Position numbers and translations under genes: made by a program. A stretch of DNA of 64,000 bases, from the NCBI RefSeq assembly GCF_037076455.1, contig NZ_AP028679.1, positions 2,929,501 through 2,993,500 on the forward strand. Reading direction: 5' to 3'. The notes beneath the pieces are model-generated. The model had not been told where the DNA came from and searched no databases. It saw only the letters and a program-made list of their open reading frames with translations. The first letter of the stretch is position 1. Every line of letters begins with the position of its first letter. This document shows positions 14,425 to 24,536 of the stretch, piece by piece. Source of the DNA: Desulfoferula mesophila (lineage in GTDB: Bacteria > Desulfobacterota > Desulfarculia > Desulfarculales > Desulfarculaceae).

Positions 14425-15216
14425 TTACTCGCTGGAGCCGTTCTTTTCAACCATTTTAAGAAACGGCTTGAACAGGTCCAGGGGCAAGGGGAACAAGGTG
14501 GTGCTGTTGTTTTCGCTGGCGATCTCCCTTAGCGTCTGCAAATAGCGCAATTGCAGGGCCTGGGGATGGGTGCTGATTATCTCCGCCGCCTGGGCCAGCT
14601 TCTCGGCTGCCTGGAACTCGCCCTCGGCGTTGATCACCTTGGCCCGCCGCTCGCGCTCGGCCTCGGCCTGGCGGGCCATGGCCCGCTGCATCTCCTGGGG
14701 CAGGTCGATGTGCTTTACCTCCACGGTGCTGATCTTGATGCCCCAGGCGTCGGTGTGCTGGTCCAGGATCTGCTGCAACTCGCCGTTGATCTTCTCCCGC
14801 TCCGAGAGCAGCTCGTCCATCTCCACCTGGCCGCACACGCTACGCAGGGTGGTCTGGGCCAACTGGCTGGTGGCGAACAAATAGTCCTCCACCTGCACGA
14901 TGGCGTTGGTGGGGTCCATGACCCGGAAATAGATCACCGCGTTTACCTTGACCGACACGTTGTCCCGGGTGATCACGTCCTGGGGCGGCACGTCCATGGC
15001 CACGGTCCGCAGGCTCACCTTGGTCATGCGGTCGATGATGGGAATGAGGATGATCAATCCCGGGCCCTTGGCGGCGATTACCCGGCCCAGGCGGAAGATG
15101 ACCCCCCGCTCGTACTCCTTGAGCACCCGGAGCGACACCGCCAGGAACAGGATGAACAAGATCACCACCGGCAGCAGGCCGCCCAGCAGAGATATTATGG
15201 TCGATATGATGCCCAT
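14425..15216 (-). CDS. Slipin, SPFH/stomatin-like membrane protein
   Basis: One N-terminal membrane segment (residues ~5-28) is followed by an SPFH/Band 7 domain starting at [15 protein letters not shown] and a long helical region rich in A, E, R and Q. Motifs [20 protein letters not shown] and [20 protein letters not shown] are standard for bacterial slipins. Length is 263 aa. It lies directly downstream of an NfeD gene, the classic partner pairing, and probably forms ring-like membrane assemblies with it. Confidence 0.95.
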   Translation of the reverse strand: MGIISTIISLLGGLLPVVILFILFLAVSLRVLKEYERGVIFRLGRVIAAKGPGLIILIPIIDRMTKVSLRTVAMDVPPQDVITRDNVSVKVNAVIYFRVMDPTNAIVQVEDYLFATSQLAQTTLRSVCGQVEMDELLSEREKINGELQQILDQHTDAWGIKISTVEVKHIDLPQEMQRAMARQAEAERERRAKVINAEGEFQAAEKLAQAAEIISTHPQALQLRYLQTLREIASENNSTTLFPLPLDLFKPFLKMVEKNGSSE

Positions 15217-15231
15217 TGACCCGGCCTCCCT

Positions 15232-16545
15232 TTAATCGTGTGGTTCCTGGGGCGCCGAAGGCCGTACCTCGACCTCCAGGCCGTTGACCGAAACTACTTC
15301 CACCTTTTGCCCCGGCTCCAGGGACTGGTCGCTAGTGAAGCTCCAAAGCTCACCCAGCACGCGCACCCGCCGCGCGTCCACCACCACCCCGTGGGCTCCC
15401 AACAGGCCCTCCTTGCCGGTGACCGACTTGGCCATTTGGGCCTTGCCGGCCAGATAGGCCACCCCGCCGAAAAACAGGATCATGGCCAAGGCGGTGGGCA
15501 CCAGCACGGTAAGGGACACGGCCACCACCGTCTCCCCGGACTTGAACAGCATCACCGAACCCAGGATCAGCGAGACCGCCCCGCCCGCCGACAGCAGGCC
15601 GTAGCTGGTGATCTTGATCTCGGCGAAAAATAGCACCACGGCCAGCCCGATCAGCGCCAACCCGGCGTAGCTCACCGGCAGGGTGCTCATGGCGAAAAAG
15701 GCCAGGATCAGGGCCAGGCCGCCCACCACCCCCGGGAAAACCGTCCCCGGATGGCTCAGCTCGAAATAGATGCCGGCCAGGCCGATCATCAGCAGGATGT
15801 AGGCCAGGTTGGGGCTGGCCAACAGGCTCAAGAGCTTGTCCCGCCAGCCGGGCTGATAAAAGCGGATGGTCTTGCCCTTGGTGTCGATGACCTTTTCGCC
15901 GTCGGCGGTGGGCACCTTGCGGCCCTGCAGGGACTGGAGCAGCTGGCCCAGGTCCCGCGCCACGATGTCGGCCAGGCCCAGTTCCTTGGCCTTTATGGCG
16001 TCGAAGCTGGTGGACTTGACCACCATCTCCTCGGCCAGCTTGGGGTCGCGTCCCCGGCGCTTGGCCAGGCTCACGGCCAGGGCCTTGAGGTCGCTCACCG
16101 CCTTTTCGCCCATGGTGCCCTTGATGTCCTGGCCCTGGCCCCCCACCGGATGGGCCGCGCCCACGTGGGTGGCCGGGGCCATGGCCGCCACCGGCGCGGC
16201 CAGTATGATGAATGCCCCCGCGCTGGTGGCCCGCGCCCCGGCCGGGGCCACGTAGACCACCACCGGCACCGGGCAGGCCAGGATGGCCTTGACCATCTCA
16301 CGCATGGAGGTGACCAGGCCGCCGGGGGTGTCCATGCGGATCACCACCAGGGAGGCCCCCGCCACGGCCGCCTGGTCCAGGCCGTTCACCAGATACTCGG
16401 CGCTGCCGGGGTTGATGGTGTCGCTCAGCTCGATGACCCACACCTGGCCCCCGCCGACCTGGGCCGGGGCCGAAGCCGAGGCCGAGGCGGGCGCGGCCAG
16501 CACCAGGAGCAGCAACAGCAGCGGCGCAAGGAGATAACGGGGCAT
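15232..16545 (-). CDS. NfeD-type membrane serine protease, slipin partner
   Basis: The ATG at 16545 follows GGAGGGG and begins a clear signal peptide (LLLLLLVLAAPASA); the longer upstream frame is GC-driven. The ~437-residue protein has a ClpP-like domain with the nucleophile Ser in ATSAGAFI and a candidate base Lys in VVKSTSFDAIKAKELGL, four to five membrane helices, and a C-terminal OB-fold NfeD domain. Such proteases cut stomatin-like proteins near their C-termini. The slipin gene follows 15 bases downstream. Confidence 0.93.
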   Translation of the reverse strand: MPRYLLAPLLLLLLVLAAPASASASAPAQVGGGQVWVIELSDTINPGSAEYLVNGLDQAAVAGASLVVIRMDTPGGLVTSMREMVKAILACPVPVVVYVAPAGARATSAGAFIILAAPVAAMAPATHVGAAHPVGGQGQDIKGTMGEKAVSDLKALAVSLAKRRGRDPKLAEEMVVKSTSFDAIKAKELGLADIVARDLGQLLQSLQGRKVPTADGEKVIDTKGKTIRFYQPGWRDKLLSLLASPNLAYILLMIGLAGIYFELSHPGTVFPGVVGGLALILAFFAMSTLPVSYAGLALIGLAVVLFFAEIKITSYGLLSAGGAVSLILGSVMLFKSGETVVAVSLTVLVPTALAMILFFGGVAYLAGKAQMAKSVTGKEGLLGAHGVVVDARRVRVLGELWSFTSDQSLEPGQKVEVVSVNGLEVEVRPSAPQEPHD

Positions 16546-16559
16546 GGCCCCTCCGCGGG

Positions 16560-17249
16560 TTAGGGTGTGGGGCCCTTTACCAGGGCCTTCAAGTCGGCGT
16601 AGGCCAGGGCCTTGGCCTCCGGGGTGCGCAGGAGGTAGGCCGGGTGATAGGTGGGCAGCACCGGCACCCCCAGGGCCCGGCTCCATTGGCCCCGCAGGCG
16701 GCCCATGGGCGCGTCGCTTCCTAGCAGGGCGTGGGCCGCGGGTCGTCCCAGGGTGCAGATGGCCGCCGGGGCGATGACCTTAACCTGGGCCTCCAGGAAG
16801 GGGCGGCAGGCGGCCACCTCCTCGGTCTGGGGATCGCGGTTGCCCGGAGGCCGGCACTTGACGATGTTGGCGATGTACACCTGCTCCCGCCTGAGACCCA
16901 CCGCGGCCAGCATGGCGTCCAGGAGCTTGCCCGCCGGGCCCACGAAGGGCAGCCCTTGGCGGTCCTCCTGGGCCCCCGGCCCCTCGCCGATGAACATGAT
17001 GCGGGCGTCCTCGGGGCCGCTGCCGAACACGATCTTGTTGCGCCCCCGGCTAAGAGAGCACCTAGTACATTCTCCCATCCATTGACGTACCTGGGCAAGG
17101 CTGGTGAAGCGGGGAGTGGGGGCGGCGGGCATCACCGCGTCCATGAGCTGGGCCAGGTCTTCCCGGCTGCCCGCCACCTTGCTGAGACCCAGGCGGGAAC
17201 GGCAGGCCAGGTTGTCGGCCAGCTCCGCCAGGCGGCGGGAATCGTTCAA
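16560..17249 (-). CDS. Family 4 uracil-DNA glycosylase (Fe-S)
   Basis: The frame runs upstream into coaBC, but the likely start is TTG at 17249, two bases after the coaBC stop, giving 229 aa. It carries the UDG motifs GEGPGAQEDRQGLPFVGPAG and HPAYLLR, and four cysteines that bind a 4Fe-4S cluster: CTRC, then KCRPPGNRDPQ and ACRPFL. It removes uracil from DNA after cytosine deamination. The neighbouring coaBC and lipoprotein genes share its transcript; there is no functional reason for the link. Confidence 0.93.
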   Translation of the reverse strand: MNDSRRLAELADNLACRSRLGLSKVAGSREDLAQLMDAVMPAAPTPRFTSLAQVRQWMGECTRCSLSRGRNKIVFGSGPEDARIMFIGEGPGAQEDRQGLPFVGPAGKLLDAMLAAVGLRREQVYIANIVKCRPPGNRDPQTEEVAACRPFLEAQVKVIAPAAICTLGRPAAHALLGSDAPMGRLRGQWSRALGVPVLPTYHPAYLLRTPEAKALAYADLKALVKGPTP

Positions 17250-17251
17250 GC

Positions 17252-18457
17252 TCAGGCCCCTTCCAGCAGGCGGCCCACCCGGTCCAACAGGCGCTGGGCC
17301 ACCTCCTGCTTGCTCATCAGCGGCAGAGTCTCCACCTCGCCGTCCGGGGTGAGGAAGTGCACCCGGTTGGTCTCCACGGCAAAGCCGGCGTCCGCGGCGC
17401 TCACGTCGTTGGCCACCATCAGGTCCAGGTTCTTGGCCTGCATCTTGGCCCCGGCGTGGGCCAGCACCTCGTCGGTTTCGGCGGCGAAGCCCACCAGGAT
17501 GCGCTCGCCCTTGTCGCGGCCCAGGGCGGCCAGGATGTCGGTGGTGGCCACCAGCTGGCAGGCTTCTCCCTGGCCGGTCTTCTTGACCTTGGTGGGATGG
17601 CATTTCTCCGGGCGGAAGTCGCCCACCGCCGCCGCCTTGACCACGACCTTTTGGGCCGGGGCCAGGCGGGCCACCGCCTCGGCCATATCCTGGGCCGAGG
17701 TGACGCCTACCACATTAACGCCAAAGGGCGGTTCCAGGTGGGTGGGACCCAAGACCAGGGTGACCTCGGCCCCCCGGCGGCGGGCCATGCGGGCGATCTC
17801 CAGGCCCATGCGCCCGCTGCTGGGATTGGACAAATAGCGCACCGGGTCCAGGTGTTCCCGGGTGGGCCCGGCAGTGACCAGGATGGGCACCCCCTCCAGG
17901 TCGCGGACCGCCATGAGGTCCAGGGCGTGCTCGGCGATGAGCGCCGGCTCCACCATGCGCCCGGCCCCCTCCTCGCCGCAGGCGGTGTGCCCGGCGGCCG
18001 GGCCCACCAGGCGCGCCCCGCGCTGGGCCAGGCGGTCCAGGTTTTCGCCCACCGTGGGATGGGCGTACATCTGGGGATTCATGGCCGGGGCGATGAGCAG
18101 CGGGGCGGTGGTGGCCAGCAGGATGGTGGACAACAGGTCGTCGGCCAGACCCAGGGCCGCCTTGGCGATGAAGTTAGCCGTGGCCGGGGCCACCACCACC
18201 ACCTGGGCCCAGCGGGCCAGGTCGATGTGGCTGATGGTGGCCTCCTGGTCCGGATCGAACCAGTCGCCGGGCACCGGGTGGCCGGTGAGGGCGGTGAAGG
18301 TGAGCGGCCCCACGAAGCGCCGGGCGTGGTCGGTCATCACCACCCGCACGTCGCAGCCCGCCTGGCACAGGCGGCTGGCCAGCTCGGCGGCCTTATAGGC
18401 GGCTATGCCCCCGGTGATCCCCAGGAGCACCCGCGCCTTGTCGTCGTTCTGCTCCAT
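17252..18457 (-). CDS. coaBC: Phosphopantothenoylcysteine decarboxylase / phosphopantothenate-cysteine ligase
   Basis: The ATG at 18457 overlaps the preceding stop (TGATG). The ~401-residue protein is the usual fusion. The N-terminal flavoprotein CoaC half has GITGGIAAYKA, the catalytic His in SHIDLARWA, APAMNPQMY and the active-site Cys in TACGEEGAGRM. The C-terminal CoaB half has VTAGPTREHLDPVRYLSNPSSGRMG. It performs two consecutive steps of coenzyme A synthesis. Length and motif order are normal. Confidence 0.96.
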   Translation of the reverse strand: MEQNDDKARVLLGITGGIAAYKAAELASRLCQAGCDVRVVMTDHARRFVGPLTFTALTGHPVPGDWFDPDQEATISHIDLARWAQVVVVAPATANFIAKAALGLADDLLSTILLATTAPLLIAPAMNPQMYAHPTVGENLDRLAQRGARLVGPAAGHTACGEEGAGRMVEPALIAEHALDLMAVRDLEGVPILVTAGPTREHLDPVRYLSNPSSGRMGLEIARMARRRGAEVTLVLGPTHLEPPFGVNVVGVTSAQDMAEAVARLAPAQKVVVKAAAVGDFRPEKCHPTKVKKTGQGEACQLVATTDILAALGRDKGERILVGFAAETDEVLAHAGAKMQAKNLDLMVANDVSAADAGFAVETNRVHFLTPDGEVETLPLMSKQEVAQRLLDRVGRLLEGA

Positions 18458-18930
18458 CAATCCACCGCGGGGGCCACCCAGATGCTTATGTTGGTGCTGA
18501 AGGTGTCTTCCACGATGTTGATGATCGCGGTCTTGCCCTTCTTGGCAAAAAACAACACCACCCGGGGGTACTTGTAGGATCCTTGCAGGACCCAGTTGTC
18601 CTTTTGCATGGAGTCGATGAAGAAGTTGATCAGGCTCTGCACTTCCACGTTGCCGGTGAAAGCCAGCACCCCGGCCTTGAACTTGCCCGCCCGGAAGATG
18701 AGCGAGTGCTTCTTGTCCAGCTTGAGGGCGTTGGGCACCTGGATGTCGTCAAAGTCGTAATAGCGCCCGATGGCCGCGGGCGCGGTGGTGCCCTTGCCGT
18801 CCTTGGTGGCCTGGGTTCCGGCAGCGCCGGACTCCGCGCCCACCGGCTGGGCCGAGAAGATGGAACATCCGCCGAGCCACAGCAGGCTGTAGCCCAACAC
18901 CGCCACCAGGGCGATTTTACCTATTCTCAT
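18457..18930 (-). CDS. Lipoprotein of unknown function
   Basis: The N-terminus has a signal peptide with a lipobox (LLWLGGC), so the protein is likely lipid-anchored at Cys 22. The remaining ~135 residues include a short disordered stretch and a mixed alpha/beta region (YYDFDDIQVPNALKLDKKHS, later INFFIDSMQKDNWVLQG). The style resembles small deltaproteobacterial outer-membrane lipoproteins, but I cannot name a family. The stop overlaps the coaBC start. Total length is 157 aa. Confidence 0.75.
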   Translation of the reverse strand: MRIGKIALVAVLGYSLLWLGGCSIFSAQPVGAESGAAGTQATKDGKGTTAPAAIGRYYDFDDIQVPNALKLDKKHSLIFRAGKFKAGVLAFTGNVEVQSLINFFIDSMQKDNWVLQGSYKYPRVVLFFAKKGKTAIINIVEDTFSTNISIWVAPAVD

Positions 18931-18979
18931 GATATGGCGACTCCCCTCTTAGCAAGATTGGGGTCAGGAATTCCGGCGA

Positions 18980-19492
18980 TTAAAAACGGCCCACCACCAG
19001 CTCGTCCATTTCCTTGCGGGTGGGCTTGCTGGTGCCGCCGTCGGGATGGCCCAGGGCCACCACGGCCATCAACTCCAGCTCCTCGGGCAAGCCAATGGTC
19101 TCGCGGACCTCCTTGGCGTTCTTGAGTATCTCGCCCAGCCACACCGCGCCCAGGCCCAGGCCGTGGATCATCAGCAGCATGTTCTCAAGGCAGGCGCCCA
19201 CCGCCTGGTGGTCCTTGGTGTCATTGTACATGGAAGGAGTGTGGATCATGGTGCAGATGAGCACCGGGGCGTTTTTGATCACCGCGCCGAACTTGGTGTA
19301 CTGGGCGATCTTGCCCCGCAGCTCGGCATCGCGCACCACGCAAAAGCGCCAGGGCTGGTTGTTGTTGCCGCTGGGAGCCCAGCGCCCGGCCTCCATGATG
19401 GTGTTTAACATGTCGTCGCTCACGTCCTCGGAGGTGAAGCGGCGGGTGCTGCGGCGGGACTTGATGAAATCCAGTAATTGTCCGTCTTGCAT
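18980..19492 (-). CDS. Nitroreductase family flavoprotein
   Basis: This 170-residue protein shows the FMN-binding arginines of the family in KSRRSTRRF, the APSGNNNQPWRF loop, and a late GLGAVWLG glycine segment. It is a short nitroreductase-type enzyme that uses NAD(P)H and FMN. Substrate is unknown. It is transcribed toward the lipoprotein gene with a 49-base gap, and diverges from the peptide ABC transporter operon. Confidence 0.92.
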   Translation of the reverse strand: MQDGQLLDFIKSRRSTRRFTSEDVSDDMLNTIMEAGRWAPSGNNNQPWRFCVVRDAELRGKIAQYTKFGAVIKNAPVLICTMIHTPSMYNDTKDHQAVGACLENMLLMIHGLGLGAVWLGEILKNAKEVRETIGLPEELELMAVVALGHPDGGTSKPTRKEMDELVVGRF

Positions 19493-19650
19493 TTGAACCT
19501 CTCTTGGGTGTTACTGGGCATGGTAACAAGGCGTCTCAGGGGCGTCAAGCTCCCGGCCTGGCGTACAAAACCCCCTTGCGCCCCTGGCCGCCCACAGCTA
19601 GACTGACACCCAGGGGCCTAGCCGCAGTGCCCCTTTTTGCTGGAGGCCGC

Positions 19651-21246
19651 ATGCCCAAGATAACCGCCGCGCTGATTTTATGCCTCCTTTTGGCCCTGTC
19701 TGCGGGCGGGGCGGGCGCGGTGGACGACGGCGGCTCCCTGGTCATGGGCACCATCGGCGACGCCACCAGCATGATCCCCATGATAACCTCCGACTCTGCC
19801 AGCCACGAGATGAGCGGCCTGGTCTACAACGGCCTCTTAAAATACGACAAGGATCTCAATCTCATAGGCGACCTGGCCCGGTCATGGACCGTGAGCCCCG
19901 ACGGCCTGACCATCACCTTCAAGATCCGCGAGGGGGTCACCTGGCAGGACGGCAAGCCCTACACCGCCAAAGATGCGTTGTTCAACTGGCGCTTCATGGT
20001 GGACCCCAAGACCCCCACCGCCTACTCCGGCGACTACATGAAGGTGACCAAGGCCGAGGCCCCGGACGAGCACACCTTCGTGGTGCACTACGACGAGCCC
20101 TTCGCGCCGGGGCTGGCCTCCTGGACCTTGACCCAGATGCCCCGGCACCTGCTGGAGGGCCAGGACGTGCGCGCCTCGGAGCTGAACCGCCACCCCGTCG
20201 GCACCGGACCCTACGAGTTCGTGCGCTGGGACCCGGGAGCGCGGGTGGTGCTGCGCTATTATCCCGATTACTTCGAGGGCCGGGCCCATATCTCCCAGGT
20301 GACCTACCGGGTGATCCCCGACATGGCCACCATGTTCCTGGAGCTCAAGTCCGGCGGCCTGGACTGGATGGGGCTCACCGCCCTGCAATACCGCCGCCAG
20401 ACCGAGACGCCCTTTTTCAAGAAAAACTTTGTCAAATACCGCTATCTTTCCTCCGGCTACACCTACCTGGGCTACAACCTCAAGGACCCGCGTTTCGCCG
20501 ACAAGCGGGTGCGCCAGGCCCTGAGCTACGCCATCGATAAAGAAGAGTTGATCAAGGGGGTGCTCTTGGGCCTGGGCCGGGTGTGCACCGGGCCCATCAA
20601 GCCGGGCACCTATTGGTACAACCCCCAGGTGAAGCGCTACCCCCACGACCCGGCCAAGGCCAAGGAGCTCTTGGCCGCCGCCGGTTGGCGCGACACGGAC
20701 GGCGACGGGTTGCTGGACAAGGACGGGCGGCCCTTCGAGTTCACCATCCTGACCAACCAGGGCAACTCCTACCGGGCCAACACCGGGGTGATCATCCAGC
20801 AGCGCCTGTCCCAGATCGGGGTGCGGGTGAAGCTCAGGACCGTGGAATGGGCCGCCTTCATCAAAGAGTTCATCAACAAGGGCCGCTTCGAGGCGGTGCT
20901 CCTGGGCTGGACCATCACCCCGGACCCGGACCAGTTCGACATCTGGCACTCTTCCAAGGCCCAGCCCGGCCAGCTCAACTTCACCTATTACAAGAACCCC
21001 GAGGTGGACCGCATCCTCACCGAGCAGCGCCGCACCTTTGACCGGGAAAAGCGCCGCGCCCTGATCTTCAAGTTGCAGGAGATCCTGGCCGAGGATCAGC
21101 CCTACACCTTCCTCTACGTAGCCAACGCCCTGCCCGTCCTGGCCGCGCGCATCAAAGGCATCGCCCCCGCCCCGGCTGGCATCAGTTACAACTTCACCGA
21201 ATGGTGGGTTCCCAAGGCCCTCCAGCACCCGGCCATGAAGAGGTAA
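19651..21246 (+). CDS. ABC transporter substrate-binding protein, peptide/nickel (SBP family 5)
   Basis: The ATG at 19651 follows GGAGG and opens a signal peptide ([15 protein letters not shown]). The mature 500-residue protein has the family 5 signatures [29 protein letters not shown], and the late [11 protein letters not shown]. It binds oligopeptides or similar ligands in the periplasm and hands them to the two permeases encoded next. No ATPase genes follow in the window, so they are encoded elsewhere. Peptide is the most likely ligand; nickel or a glycopeptide is possible. Confidence 0.94.
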   Translation: MPKITAALILCLLLALSAGGAGAVDDGGSLVMGTIGDATSMIPMITSDSASHEMSGLVYNGLLKYDKDLNLIGDLARSWTVSPDGLTITFKIREGVTWQDGKPYTAKDALFNWRFMVDPKTPTAYSGDYMKVTKAEAPDEHTFVVHYDEPFAPGLASWTLTQMPRHLLEGQDVRASELNRHPVGTGPYEFVRWDPGARVVLRYYPDYFEGRAHISQVTYRVIPDMATMFLELKSGGLDWMGLTALQYRRQTETPFFKKNFVKYRYLSSGYTYLGYNLKDPRFADKRVRQALSYAIDKEELIKGVLLGLGRVCTGPIKPGTYWYNPQVKRYPHDPAKAKELLAAAGWRDTDGDGLLDKDGRPFEFTILTNQGNSYRANTGVIIQQRLSQIGVRVKLRTVEWAAFIKEFINKGRFEAVLLGWTITPDPDQFDIWHSSKAQPGQLNFTYYKNPEVDRILTEQRRTFDREKRRALIFKLQEILAEDQPYTFLYVANALPVLAARIKGIAPAPAGISYNFTEWWVPKALQHPAMKR

Positions 21247-21251
21247 GGCGG

Positions 21252-22226
21252 ATGCTCACCTACCTCGCCAAACGCCTGGCCATGATGGTGCCGCTTTTGA
21301 TCGGCATCACCTTCATCAGCTTTCTCATCATGCACCTGGCCCCGGGCAGCCCCACCGACCTGGCCACGGACCTGAACCCCAAGATGAGCGAGATAGCCAA
21401 GGAACGCCTGACCAAGCTCTACGGCCTGGACAAGCCCCTGCCCGTGCAGTACTGGACCTGGCTCAAGCGCCTGGCGGTGCTGGATTTCGGGCGCTCCTTC
21501 GCCCCGGACGGCCAACCGGTGCTCAACAAGATCGCCGACCGCCTGCCCATCACCGTGACCATCAACCTGCTGTCGTTGCTTCTGGTGCTGGTCATCGCCG
21601 TGCCCATAGGGGTGTATTCGGCCACCCACCGGGGCTCGCTGTTCGACCAGGCCACCACGGTGTTCGTCTTCCTGGGCTTTGCCACGCCCACTTTCTGGCT
21701 GGCCCTGTTGTGCATGATTCTGTTCGGGGTGGTGTTGGGCTGGCTACCCATCAGCGGCATCAAGAGCCTGAACCACGACCAGCTCTCCTGTGCGGGCCAG
21801 CTGCTGGACTACGCCCGCCACCTGGCCCTGCCGGTGCTCCTGAGCGCCTTCACCTCCCTGGCGGGCATGAGCCGTTACATGCGCGGCAACATGCTGGAGG
21901 TGATCCGCCAGGACTACGTGACCACCGCCCGGGCCAAGGGCCTGCCCGAGCGTTTGGTGATCTACAGCCACGCGCTCAGAAACGCCATGATGCCGGTGAT
22001 CACCATCCTGGGCCTGTCGGTGCCGGCCTTGATCGGCGGCTCGGTGATCTTCGAGTCCATCTTCGCCATACCGGGCATGGGTAAGCTGTTCTACGACGCG
22101 GTCATGGCCCGGGACTATCCGGTGGTCATGGGCGGCCTGGTCATCGGCGCGGTGCTCACCCTGGTGGGCAACCTCCTGGCCGACCTGGGCTACGCCCTGG
22201 TGGACCCCAGGGTGCGCAGCAAATGA
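21252..22226 (+). CDS. ABC transporter permease, DppB type
   Basis: This 324-residue membrane protein starts with the DppB-like [20 protein letters not shown] and has about six helices. The coupling motif reads [13 protein letters not shown], as in EAA-loop permeases. It is the first permease of the peptide importer. It starts five bases after the binding-protein stop and overlaps the next permease by four bases (ATGA), so the three genes are translated together. Confidence 0.94.
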   Translation: MLTYLAKRLAMMVPLLIGITFISFLIMHLAPGSPTDLATDLNPKMSEIAKERLTKLYGLDKPLPVQYWTWLKRLAVLDFGRSFAPDGQPVLNKIADRLPITVTINLLSLLLVLVIAVPIGVYSATHRGSLFDQATTVFVFLGFATPTFWLALLCMILFGVVLGWLPISGIKSLNHDQLSCAGQLLDYARHLALPVLLSAFTSLAGMSRYMRGNMLEVIRQDYVTTARAKGLPERLVIYSHALRNAMMPVITILGLSVPALIGGSVIFESIFAIPGMGKLFYDAVMARDYPVVMGGLVIGAVLTLVGNLLADLGYALVDPRVRSK

Positions 22227-23080
22227 GCTCGGGAGGCGAATACCGGGGCCTATGGGGCCAGTTCGTGCACAACCTGGCGGCCAACCGCCTGGCCCTGCTG
22301 GGGCTGGTGGTGGTGCTGGGCCTGCTGGTGGTGGCGGTGCTGGCCCCCTGGATCACCATGCACCCGCCCAACAACATCGACGTGGAGGCCATCCTGCTGC
22401 CCCCCAGCCTGTCCCACCCCTTTGGCACCGACGAGCTGGGCCGCGACGTGTTCTCGCGCATGATCATGGGCTCGCGGGTCAGCCTGGAGGTGGGGCTCAT
22501 CTCCGCCGGGCTGGCCACCCTCATCGGGGTGATCCTGGGGGCCTTGGCCGGCTACTACGGCGGCTGGGTGGAGTCGTCCATCATGCGCTTCACCGACATG
22601 ATGCTCTGCTTCCCCACCTTTTTCCTGATCCTGGCGGTGATCGCCCTGCTGGAGCCCTCCATCCTCAACATCATGGCGGTGATCGGCCTGACCTCCTGGA
22701 TGGGGGTGGCCCGCCTGGTGCGGGCCGAGTTCCTTAGCCTCAAGGAGCGCGAGTACGTGGTGGCGGCCAAGAGCCTGGGCGCGGGCGATCTGAGGATCAT
22801 CTTCCGCCACGTGCTGCCCAACGCCATGGCCCCCGTGCTGGTGGCCGCCACCCTGGGGGTGGCCGGGGCCATCCTGGTGGAGAGCGGTCTGTCCTTCCTG
22901 GGCCTGGGGGTGCAGCCCCCGGCGGCCAGTTGGGGCAACATCCTCAACCAGGGCAAGGCCAACATCGAAATCGCCTGGTGGCTGAGCTTGTTCCCCGGCC
23001 TGGCCATCCTGGTCACCGTTTTGGGCTACAACCTTTTGGGCGAAGGCATCCGCGACGCCCTGGACCCCAGATTGCACTAA
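22223..23080 (+). CDS. ABC transporter permease, DppC type
   Basis: This 285-residue partner permease has an N-terminal helix after [13 protein letters not shown], the family phrase [16 protein letters not shown], and the EAA coupling loop [24 protein letters not shown]. It overlaps the DppB gene by four bases. Together they form the membrane channel for the family 5 binding protein. The C-terminus ends [11 protein letters not shown], typical of the group. Confidence 0.94.
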   Translation: MSSGGEYRGLWGQFVHNLAANRLALLGLVVVLGLLVVAVLAPWITMHPPNNIDVEAILLPPSLSHPFGTDELGRDVFSRMIMGSRVSLEVGLISAGLATLIGVILGALAGYYGGWVESSIMRFTDMMLCFPTFFLILAVIALLEPSILNIMAVIGLTSWMGVARLVRAEFLSLKEREYVVAAKSLGAGDLRIIFRHVLPNAMAPVLVAATLGVAGAILVESGLSFLGLGVQPPAASWGNILNQGKANIEIAWWLSLFPGLAILVTVLGYNLLGEGIRDALDPRLH

Positions 23081-23097
23081 CCTCTCTGGAGAAAACC

Positions 23098-23301
23098 ATG
23101 CCCTACGTAAACGTGAAGATCGCCGGCACCGCCACCACCGAGGAAAAGCGCCAGATCATGGCCGGCATGACCGAGGTGCTCCACAAGGTGCTCAATAAAA
23201 AGCCCGAGAGCACCTACGTGGTCATCGAAGAACACTCCCCGGACAACTGGGGCGTGGGTGGCGAGAGCCTCACCGTGCGCCGCTCCCGCGCCCAGGGCTA
23301 G
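23098..23301 (+). CDS. 4-oxalocrotonate tautomerase family protein
   Basis: This is a 67-residue protein beginning MPYVNVKIAG. Met removal exposes the catalytic N-terminal proline of the tautomerase family, and the arginine near residue 62 (TVRRSR) fits the substrate site. Such enzymes act as small homo-oligomers on enol-keto substrates. It lies 17 bases after the permease gene and 3 bases before the GNAT gene. Its physiological substrate is unknown. Confidence 0.92.
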   Translation: MPYVNVKIAGTATTEEKRQIMAGMTEVLHKVLNKKPESTYVVIEEHSPDNWGVGGESLTVRRSRAQG

Positions 23302-23304
23302 GCC

Positions 23305-24156
23305 GTGCCCGATCCCGTGGAGGGCCTGCGGGTCCGCTCCATGACCCTGGAGGAGCTGCGCGAGGTGGCCCTGCCCTGGGCCGGGGCCGAGGGCTGGAAC
23401 CCCGGCCTGAACGACGCGGAGGTGTTTTTCGCCACCGACCCTCAGGGCTTTTTCCTGGCCGAGGCCGGGGGAGAACCTCTGGGCTGCATTTCGGCGGTGA
23501 ATTACGGCCCCGCCTACAGCTTCCTGGGCTTTTTCCTGGTCCAGCCAGCCATGCGCGGCCGGGGCATCGGCCGGGCCATGAGCCAGGCGGCCCTGGCCCA
23601 CGCCGGGGAGCGGATCATGGGCCTGGACGGGGTGGTGGCCCAGCAGGCCAACTACCGCGCCGCCGGTTTCGCGCCGGCCTTTAGGAGCGTGCGCTATGCC
23701 CGCCCCGGCGGCGGGCCCGAGCCCCTGGGGGCCATGGAGCTGGCCGCCCTGCCCTGGGAGATGGTGCTGGCCTATGACACGGCCCACTTCCCGGCCCCCC
23801 GGCCCGAGTTTTTGCGCGGCTGGCTGGCCATGCCCGGCGCCACGGCCCTAGGCCTGATGGAGGGCGGCGAGCTGGCGGGCTACGGGGTGCTGCGGCCCTG
23901 CCAGGAGGGCTACAAGGTCGGGCCGCTGTTCGCGGCGGGACTGGACCAGGCCCGCACGCTGTACTTGTCGTTGGCCTCGCGGGCCGAGGGGGCCACGGTC
24001 TATCTGGACGCGCCCCACAACAACCCGGCGGCGGTGGAACTGGCCGGGGAACTGGGCATGGAGCCGGTGTTCGAAACGGCGCGCATGTACAAGAACGGAG
24101 CCCCCGCCTGGCCGGCGGAGGAGGTATTCGGCATCACCACTTTTGAACTAGGTTAG
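23305..24156 (+). CDS. Two-domain GNAT N-acetyltransferase
   Basis: GTG at 23305 gives 283 aa. Residues ~10-130 are a GNAT domain with the acetyl-CoA loop VQPAMRGRGIGRAM. The C-terminal half (YGVLRPCQEGYKVGPLFAAG and a later LDAPHNNPAAV) matches the second domain found in a subgroup of GNATs. The acceptor molecule cannot be deduced. It follows the tautomerase gene and is followed by a cupin gene after an AGGAGG site, so the three are likely co-transcribed. Confidence 0.9.
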   Translation: MPDPVEGLRVRSMTLEELREVALPWAGAEGWNPGLNDAEVFFATDPQGFFLAEAGGEPLGCISAVNYGPAYSFLGFFLVQPAMRGRGIGRAMSQAALAHAGERIMGLDGVVAQQANYRAAGFAPAFRSVRYARPGGGPEPLGAMELAALPWEMVLAYDTAHFPAPRPEFLRGWLAMPGATALGLMEGGELAGYGVLRPCQEGYKVGPLFAAGLDQARTLYLSLASRAEGATVYLDAPHNNPAAVELAGELGMEPVFETARMYKNGAPAWPAEEVFGITTFELG

Positions 24157-24168
24157 GAGGTGGCCTGC

Positions 24169-24525
24169 ATGTTGGTGCGCAACCTGGAGCATCCCGACAC
24201 CCAACTCACCCGCTACCGGGCTCATGGCGGCGGGGTGGCCCACATGATCCTGGACGTGCGCCGCCACCTGGACACCGTGATGTTTTTGGCCCACGCCTCG
24301 GTGCCGCCGGGCAACAAGCTGGAGGGCCACATCGATCCCATGGAGGAGATTTACATCATCCAGAGCGGCAAGGGGATCATGCAGGTGGATGAGGAGAAGC
24401 GCGAGGTGTTTCCCGGCGACGCCATTCACCTGCCCATCGGCTCCTGGCACGAACTGACCAACCACGGCGAGGAGGAGCTGACCATCCTGGTGGTGGCCGG
24501 CCTCATCCCCGGCGAACAGGCCTAG
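24169..24525 (+). CDS. Single-domain cupin protein
   Basis: The ATG at 24169 is eight bases behind AGGAGG; an in-frame GTG at 24160 overlaps that site. The 118-residue protein has both cupin motifs, H-x3-EEIYIIQSGKG with the earlier GHIDPMEE, and PGDAIHLPIGSWHELTNH. The histidines and glutamate form a typical metal site. Enzyme or sugar isomerase roles are both possible. It converges on the LexA-like gene 11 bases downstream with no terminator. Confidence 0.85.
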   Translation: MLVRNLEHPDTQLTRYRAHGGGVAHMILDVRRHLDTVMFLAHASVPPGNKLEGHIDPMEEIYIIQSGKGIMQVDEEKREVFPGDAIHLPIGSWHELTNHGEEELTILVVAGLIPGEQA

Positions 24526-24536
24526 CGGCCTGCGGG

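Noticed and set aside
17250-17603. Longer start for the uracil-DNA glycosylase
   Set aside because: The extension lies inside coaBC in another frame and has low-complexity codons; TTG at 17249 follows the coaBC stop.
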